From Halonatronomonas sp051745425 (lineage in GTDB: Bacteria; Bacillota; Halanaerobiia; Halanaerobiales; Halarsenatibacteraceae), in assembly GCA_051745425.1 (NCBI GenBank), contig JBNJEB010000050.1, positions 1 through 10,242 of the forward strand: a DNA stretch of 10,242 nt. Reading direction: 5' to 3'. Made by a program: the position numbers and the translations under genes. Shown piece by piece: positions 5,980-10,242 of the stretch; position 1 is the first letter of the stretch, and every line of letters begins with the position of its first letter. Under the pieces are notes generated by a model. The model saw only the letters and a list, made by a program, of their open reading frames with translations. It did no database searches and was not told where the DNA came from.

Positions 5980-6840
5980 ATGGGTAATAAAATTTATTTT
6001 AATGGAAATATAATTAACAGAGAAGATGCTAAGATAGATATAGAAGACAGAGGCTATCAATTTGCAGATGGAGTTTATGAAGTAGTGGCCTTTTATCAGG
6101 GGGAGCCATTTACTTTAGATGAACATATGGAAAGGCTTGTATTTTCAGCCAGTGAAATTGATATCGAAATTCCTCCGGCTGAAACTTTAATTAAAGAAGC
6201 TAAAAATTATATAAATGAGACAGATTATGCAGATAGAAATGCCAAACTTTATGTGCAGGTATCCAGAGGTGTTGCTTCAAGGAGTCATGCTTATCCAGAT
6301 GACATGGAGCCGATTATCATAATGAAAGCAGGTCCCTTAAATCCTAATCCGGAAAAATATTTTGAAGAAGGGGTTAAAATTATTACACTGCCAGATGAAC
6401 GCTGGACACGTTGTTATATTAAGTCTATAGCCCTTCTACCAAATATACTGGCAAAGAAGAAAGCCAAAAAAGCAGGTGCTTATGAAGCTGTGATGACAAG
6501 GGACGGTTTTATAACTGAAGGTTCTAGCTCTAATATATTCATTGTTGAGGGCGATACAATTATAACTCCACCTGCAACAAATTATATTTTAAATGGTATA
6601 ACCAGACAGACAGTTATTCATAAACTTGCCCCTGAGTTAGGTTATAAAGTAAATGAAGAGAGTATTCCCTATTATACATTATTAAATTCAAATCAGGTTT
6701 TTCTAACTGGAACTACTACTGAAATAATGCCTGTAATAAAAATAGATGATAAAATTGTTGGTGATGGAAATGTAGGTTTAGAAACCAGAGAAATCTTTGA
6801 GGCTTTTAGAGAATTAACAGGTTTTGTCAGGGGGAAATAA
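5980..6840 (+). CDS. dat: D-amino acid transaminase (class IV PLP aminotransferase)
   Basis: The enzyme interconverts D-alanine and other D-amino acids with 2-oxoacids, chiefly making D-glutamate for peptidoglycan from D-Ala and 2-oxoglutarate. The 286 residues resemble Bacillus D-amino acid transaminase along their length: EDRGYQFADGVYEVV (22-36, with Y33), RGVASRSH (96-103), where R101 and H103 match the substrate-carboxylate residues R98 and H100 of the Bacillus enzyme, WTRCYIKS with PLP lysine K148, E180 in TEGSSSNIF, and TGTTTEIMPV (243-252). The R-x-H pair argues for D-amino acid rather than branched-chain substrates. The ATG at 5980 is preferred because AGGTGGT (5966-5972) lies 7 nt before it; a GTG at 5968 would start inside that site. 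An HPr gene follows after 2 nt. Confidence 0.91.
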   Translation: MGNKIYFNGNIINREDAKIDIEDRGYQFADGVYEVVAFYQGEPFTLDEHMERLVFSASEIDIEIPPAETLIKEAKNYINETDYADRNAKLYVQVSRGVASRSHAYPDDMEPIIIMKAGPLNPNPEKYFEEGVKIITLPDERWTRCYIKSIALLPNILAKKKAKKAGAYEAVMTRDGFITEGSSSNIFIVEGDTIITPPATNYILNGITRQTVIHKLAPELGYKVNEESIPYYTLLNSNQVFLTGTTTEIMPVIKIDDKIVGDGNVGLETREIFEAFRELTGFVRGK

Positions 6841-6842
6841 GG

Positions 6843-7100
6843 ATGTATGAAAGAGAGATAAAAATTACAAGCAAGTATGGCCTGCATGCAAGACCAGCAG
6901 CCAGCTTTGTTGAGCGAGCAGGAAAATATAATTCTGAAATAGAATTAGTTCATGATGGAGAACCAGCTAACGGTAAGAGTATAATTAGTTTGCTGGCCCT
7001 TGCTGCAGGTAAAGGAGATAGAATAATAATTAGAGCAGAAGGAAATGATGAAAAAAAAGCAGTCAATGATCTAGTGAATTTTTTAAAGGAGGCAGAATAA
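6843..7100 (+). CDS. ptsH: Phosphocarrier protein HPr
   Basis: HPr accepts phosphate from PEP and enzyme I on a histidine and passes it to PTS sugar permeases. In Bacillota a serine phosphorylated by HPr kinase turns it into a CcpA co-repressor. Both sites are present in this 85-residue protein: H15 in GLHARPAA and S46 in NGKSIISLLALA. The presence of H15 separates it from Crh, which lacks it. The Shine-Dalgarno AGGGGG (6829-6834) is inside the end of dat, so translation is coupled. The stop codon abuts the start of the next gene. No enzyme I or sugar permease gene is in the window. The context is metabolic rather than PTS, so it may be the general HPr or a second, regulatory copy; sequence alone cannot tell. 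Confidence 0.92.
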   Translation: MYEREIKITSKYGLHARPAASFVERAGKYNSEIELVHDGEPANGKSIISLLALAAGKGDRIIIRAEGNDEKKAVNDLVNFLKEAE

Positions 7101-8114
7101 ATGCCTGAAACTTTTGAATTATTAACCCCAATTCAGATAAATAATTTAATTTTAAAAAATAGAATTGTATTACCGCCATTAGCCAGTGGGAAAGCAACTG
7201 ATGATGGCAGAGTTACTGATGAATTATTGGATTATTATAGAGATAGAACAGGAAATGGCTTAATAATAGTAGAACATAGTTATATTGATGAGGCCGGTAT
7301 GGCCAGTAAAAATCAACTGGCTATTAATGATGGCAGTAAATTAGAAGGTTTAAAGAAACTTGCCAGTTTAATAAAAGAGGCAGGTTCAACTGCAGGCATT
7401 CAGCTTGCCCATGCAGGGGCTAAAGCTGACCCTAAAATTACTGGTTGCAAATCTTATTCTCCTTCTGGAATTAAACCGCCAGGACTTGAAGCAGATTACA
7501 GTATTGAAATACTTTCCAGGAACAAGATAAATGAACTGCTTGAATTATATGCTAGATCAGCAAGAATTGCTAAAGCAGCAGGTTTTGATATAATAGAAAT
7601 TCATGCTGCCCATGGATATTTATTAAATCAGTTTATTTCGCCTCTGACAAACAAGCGGGAAGATGAATATGGTGGTTCCTTAAGTAATAGATTTAGAATT
7701 ATTGGAGAGGTGATTGAATCTATAAGAGAAGTTATTGGCGATGATTTTCCTCTGGCTCTTAGATTGGGTGCTGATGATTTTGATGAAGAGGGTTTAAAAC
7801 CTGTGGAGGCAGCAGAAGGAATTATGCCATATCTGGATTCTATAGATTTACTTGATTTATCTGGAGGTTTAAAAGGTTATGATGTATTAGATGAAGGTCA
7901 GGAAGGATTTACTGCTTATCTGGCAGATGAATTCAAAGACTTTATTTCAGAAAAAGATCTACCGCCAATTTTAATTGCAGGTGGAATAAAAACTGCTGGG
8001 TATGCAGAGGAATTATTGGTTTCTGGAAGAACAGAACTTATAGGAGTTGGTCGGGCTCAATTAAAAGATAGAAATTGGCCGGCTAAAGCTTTAAATGAGC
8101 TAAATAATAATTAA
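7101..8114 (+). CDS. Old yellow enzyme family NAD(P)H:flavin oxidoreductase, single domain
   Basis: This FMN-dependent TIM-barrel reductase is predicted to reduce activated C=C bonds such as enones or enoates. The 337 residues cover only the OYE barrel; the Fe-S and FAD domains of 2,4-dienoyl-CoA reductases are absent. Seen in order: LKNRIVLPPLASG (18-30), IQLAHAGAKA (100-109), the substrate-binding H168-x-x-H171 in IHAAHGYL, the family signature FISPLTNKREDEYGGSLSNRF (178-198), R221, and the phosphate-binding AGGIK (293-297) and GVGRAQ (315-320). The layout is YqjM-like, but the YqjM flavin-tuning cysteine is replaced by A28 and the following tyrosine by G30. The ATG touches the HPr stop; AAAGGAGG (7085-7092) lies 8 nt upstream. 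The physiological substrate is unknown. Confidence 0.9.
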   Translation: MPETFELLTPIQINNLILKNRIVLPPLASGKATDDGRVTDELLDYYRDRTGNGLIIVEHSYIDEAGMASKNQLAINDGSKLEGLKKLASLIKEAGSTAGIQLAHAGAKADPKITGCKSYSPSGIKPPGLEADYSIEILSRNKINELLELYARSARIAKAAGFDIIEIHAAHGYLLNQFISPLTNKREDEYGGSLSNRFRIIGEVIESIREVIGDDFPLALRLGADDFDEEGLKPVEAAEGIMPYLDSIDLLDLSGGLKGYDVLDEGQEGFTAYLADEFKDFISEKDLPPILIAGGIKTAGYAEELLVSGRTELIGVGRAQLKDRNWPAKALNELNNN

Positions 8115-8128
8115 ACGAGGTGAGTAAT

Positions 8129-9205
8129 TTGGAAACGTCATTAATAATTAATCCAGGTTCGACTTCAACAAAAATAGCTGTTTTTAATGGTGAAAAAGAG
8201 GAATGGTCAAAAAATCTGAACCATTCAAGAGATGAAATAGATGAATTTAATAAGATAGTTGATCAGTTAAACTGGAGGAAGGAATTGATATTAAATGCCT
8301 GTATAGAGGCAGGCTATCAGCTGGAAAATTTTGATTTCTTTGTTGCCAGAGGAGGTTTATTGAACCCAATACCTGGGGGGACATATTTAGTTGGAGATGC
8401 TATAATGGAAGACTTGAAGTCTGGAGAAAATGGTGAACATGCTTCAAATTTAGCAGCTATTATTGCCTATGATTTTGCGGAAAAAGTTGGAACAAATGCT
8501 TATATAGTTGATCCAGTGGCTGTTGATGAGTTTAAACCTGTTGCCAGGCTTTCCGGGTTGCCAGAATTACCAAGAAAATGTCAGTCCCATGCTTTAAACT
8601 TAAAGGCTGTTGGCAGAAAAGTTGCAAATGAATTAGGGGAAAATTTTACTGAAATTAATCAGATAGGTGTTCATCTAGGCGGGGGAATTTCAATTGCCGC
8701 CCTGGAGTATGGTAAAATAATAGATGTAAATAATGCAAATCAAGGGGGGCCTTATTCACCTGAAAGAGTTGGGACTTTACCTGCTCTTGATTTAGTAAAT
8801 TATATTTTTGAGAATGAACCAGAACAGTCAGAATTTCAAAAAGAATTAGTGGGAAAAGGCGGTCTGACTGCTTATTTAGGTACAGCTGACGGCAGAGAGA
8901 TTGAAGATAGGATTTCTGCTGGTGATGAGAAAGCCAGGCTTATTTATGATGGCATGGTTTATCAGATTGCAAAAGAGATTGGTTCAATGTCAGCAGTTTT
9001 AAAAGGAGAGGTTAATGCTATTTTCTTAACTGGTGGACTTGCTAATTCTGAATATCTTACAGAGGCTATTGAAGAGATGATTTCTTATCTGGCTCCTGTT
9101 TTTGTTTATCCAGGGGCAGAGGAAATGGAGCATCTTGCTTCTGGAGGTTTGAGGGTTGTACGTGGCGAAGAAGAAGCAAAAGATTATAAGACTGAACGAT
9201 TATAG
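8129..9205 (+). CDS. buk: Butyrate kinase
   Basis: Butyrate kinase, an ASKHA-fold phosphotransferase, makes ATP from butyryl phosphate in butyrate fermentation; relatives act on branched short acids. With the chosen start the protein is 358 residues, normal for Buk. Visible are the N-terminal phosphate loop INPGSTSTK (7-15), VDPVAVDEF (128-136), HLGGGISIA (182-190), GGPYSPERVG (206-215), the adenosine-side TGGLANS (301-307) and the C-terminal PGAEEMEHLASGGLRV (328-343). The TTG at 8129 is preferred because GAGGTGA (8117-8123) is 5 nt upstream; a GTG at 8120 would lie within that site. No phosphate butyryltransferase gene is next to it in the window, so whether it acts in butyrate formation or in 2-oxoacid degradation is open. 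Confidence 0.93.
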   Translation: METSLIINPGSTSTKIAVFNGEKEEWSKNLNHSRDEIDEFNKIVDQLNWRKELILNACIEAGYQLENFDFFVARGGLLNPIPGGTYLVGDAIMEDLKSGENGEHASNLAAIIAYDFAEKVGTNAYIVDPVAVDEFKPVARLSGLPELPRKCQSHALNLKAVGRKVANELGENFTEINQIGVHLGGGISIAALEYGKIIDVNNANQGGPYSPERVGTLPALDLVNYIFENEPEQSEFQKELVGKGGLTAYLGTADGREIEDRISAGDEKARLIYDGMVYQIAKEIGSMSAVLKGEVNAIFLTGGLANSEYLTEAIEEMISYLAPVFVYPGAEEMEHLASGGLRVVRGEEEAKDYKTERL

Positions 9206-9215
9206 GGGTGATAGC

Positions 9216-10178
9216 TTGAAAAGACCAAAAGTTTATGTAAGCAGAATCATTCCTAAAACTGGAATGAATATTCTGGAAGAAAACTGTGATGTCACAGTTA
9301 ATGAAAAAGATGAACAGCTTTCAAAGCCGGAACTAATTGATAATTTAAAGGATAAGGACGGAGCTCTGGTGATGTTAAGTGATAAAATCGATAGAGAATT
9401 AATAGAGGCCTGTCCTGATTTAAAGGCAGTGAGTAATCTGGCAGTAGGTTATAATAATATAGATGTTGAAGCTGCGAAAGAGGCAGGCATCATTGCTACG
9501 AATGTACCTGAAGTTTTAACAGAGGCTACTGCCGAATTGACCTGGGCTTTATTAATGGCCGTTGCCAGGAGAGTGGTTGAAGCAGATAAATTTTTACGAG
9601 CTGGAAAATTTAAGGGCTGGGGACCTCAATTATTAATGGGCAATGATATTTATGGTAAAAAACTTGGTATTATTGGCTTTGGCGATATAGGTCAGGCTGT
9701 TGCCAGGAAAGCTGCTGGTTTTGATATGGAAGTTTTTTATAATAAAAGAAATAGATTATCAATTGCAGCTGAAAAAAAACTGGGGGTTGAATATAAAGAT
9801 ATATCAAAATTACTTGCTGAATCAGATTATATAACAATAAATGCTCCATTAAATCCTGAGTCATATCATCTAATTAGTACAGAAGAACTACAAATAATGA
9901 AAGAAACAGCATATATAATAAATACAGGCAGAGGGCCAATAATTGATGAAAAAGCCCTGGTAGAAGCTCTTAAAGAGGGGATTATAGCAGGAGCGGCTTT
10001 AGATGTTTTTGAAAATGAACCAGAAATAGAGCCAGGACTATTAGAACTTGATAATGTTGTTTTGACCCCTCATATTGGGAGTGCATCCAGGGAAGCCCGT
10101 TATGAACTTGCAGAAAAAGCTGCTTCTGATTTAGTTGCTGCTTTAAAAGGTGGCAAAGTTGAAAATCCAGTGACCTAG
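9216..10178 (+). CDS. D-2-hydroxyacid dehydrogenase, glyoxylate/hydroxypyruvate reductase (GyaR) type
   Basis: The enzyme reduces a 2-oxoacid such as glyoxylate or hydroxypyruvate to the D-2-hydroxyacid with NAD(P)H. In the 320 residues I see the substrate-side SNLAVGYNNID (73-83), the dinucleotide fold G-x-G-x-x-G (154-159) in IIGFGDIGQAVA, and the catalytic triad R239 (NTGRGP), E268 (ENEPEIEP) and H286 (TPHIGSAS). TEATAELTW (102-110) and KFKGWGP (131-137) are typical of the GyaR group. After the second strand the sequence is FYNKRNR (174-180) with no acidic residue, suggesting a preference for NADPH. The best start is TTG at 9216, with AGGGGTGAT just upstream and no overlap; the longer reading from 9156 would overlap buk by 50 nt. 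Exact substrate is inferred only at group level. Confidence 0.88.
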   Translation: MKRPKVYVSRIIPKTGMNILEENCDVTVNEKDEQLSKPELIDNLKDKDGALVMLSDKIDRELIEACPDLKAVSNLAVGYNNIDVEAAKEAGIIATNVPEVLTEATAELTWALLMAVARRVVEADKFLRAGKFKGWGPQLLMGNDIYGKKLGIIGFGDIGQAVARKAAGFDMEVFYNKRNRLSIAAEKKLGVEYKDISKLLAESDYITINAPLNPESYHLISTEELQIMKETAYIINTGRGPIIDEKALVEALKEGIIAGAALDVFENEPEIEPGLLELDNVVLTPHIGSASREARYELAEKAASDLVAALKGGKVENPVT

Positions 10179-10194
10179 AAAGTAGGTGTTTATC

Positions 10195-10242
10195 TTGGCT
10201 GATGCAGAAAAACTGGGGAATAATTTAGAAGATATTATGTCA
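10195..10242 (+). CDS. Start of an unidentified gene, cut by the window edge
   Basis: After the hydroxyacid dehydrogenase stop there is AGTAGGTG (10181-10188) and, 6 nt later, a TTG that opens a frame with no stop to the window end. It encodes 16 residues, MADAEKLGNNLEDIMS, presumably the N-terminus of the next operon member. The gap to the previous gene is 16 nt. Too little is present to assign a family. Confidence 0.6.
   Translation, partial: MADAEKLGNNLEDIMS

Noticed and set aside
8120..8128. GTG start for butyrate kinase
   Set aside because: The GTG is part of the GAGGTGA ribosome binding site; the TTG at 8129 has proper spacing and gives the usual N-terminus.
9156..9215. Upstream ATG start of the hydroxyacid dehydrogenase
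   Set aside because: It would overlap buk by 50 nt, lacks a ribosome binding site and adds a basic 20-residue tail not typical of the family; the TTG at 9216 has a strong site.
9670..9864. Minus-strand open frame within the dehydrogenase gene
   Set aside because: It is antisense to a well-supported gene, has no ribosome binding site and encodes a composition-biased peptide.

Overview
The window looks like a chromosomal stretch of a low-GC (roughly one third GC by eye) anaerobic or fermentative Bacillota. Purine-rich Shine-Dalgarno sites (AGGAGG, AAAGGTGAT), TTG/GTG starts, a B12-dependent ribonucleotide reductase, a butyrate kinase and a Bacillus-type D-amino acid transaminase all fit Clostridia or Halanaerobiia. 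The exact taxon is inference. I see no insertion sequence, integrase, phage gene, CRISPR array, tRNA or rRNA. This is mostly a housekeeping region; the less expected signals are regulatory or compositional.

Layout: (1) 1-497, minus: 5' part of nrdJ, cut by the window edge. (2) 498-719: divergent control region with two NrdR-box-like palindromes spaced exactly 32 bp centre to centre, plus a separate inverted repeat next to the rubrerythrin-like gene. (3) 720-1456, plus: a ferritin-like diiron protein and a small GIY-YIG protein, ended by a hairpin terminator that also serves the converging operon. (4) 4780-1485, minus: cysteine desulfurase, thiI, murB, read in that order as one operon. (5) 4781-4937: divergent promoters for iscS and tatD. 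(6) 4938 to the right edge, plus: tatD, a DUF2905 membrane protein, D-amino acid transaminase, HPr, an old-yellow-enzyme family reductase, butyrate kinase, a D-2-hydroxyacid dehydrogenase and the first 16 codons of another gene. Gaps are 0 to 25 nt and no terminator is seen.

How the genes work together: the cysteine desulfurase supplies persulfide sulfur to ThiI for 4-thiouridine in tRNA (and probably thiamine), and MurB makes UDP-MurNAc for peptidoglycan. In the rightward operon, the D-amino acid transaminase supplies D-amino acids for cell wall. HPr, butyrate kinase, the hydroxyacid dehydrogenase and the flavin reductase point to fermentation and 2-oxoacid/enoyl reduction. The operon mixes DNA maintenance (tatD) with central metabolism, and no single pathway explains it. 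Three of its eight starts are best read as TTG and one as GTG.

The best leads are the NrdR-box pair controlling nrdJ and a hand-counted, roughly eight-fold excess of CCWGG pentamers with few CTWGG, a pattern resembling Dcm/Vsr-type repair.
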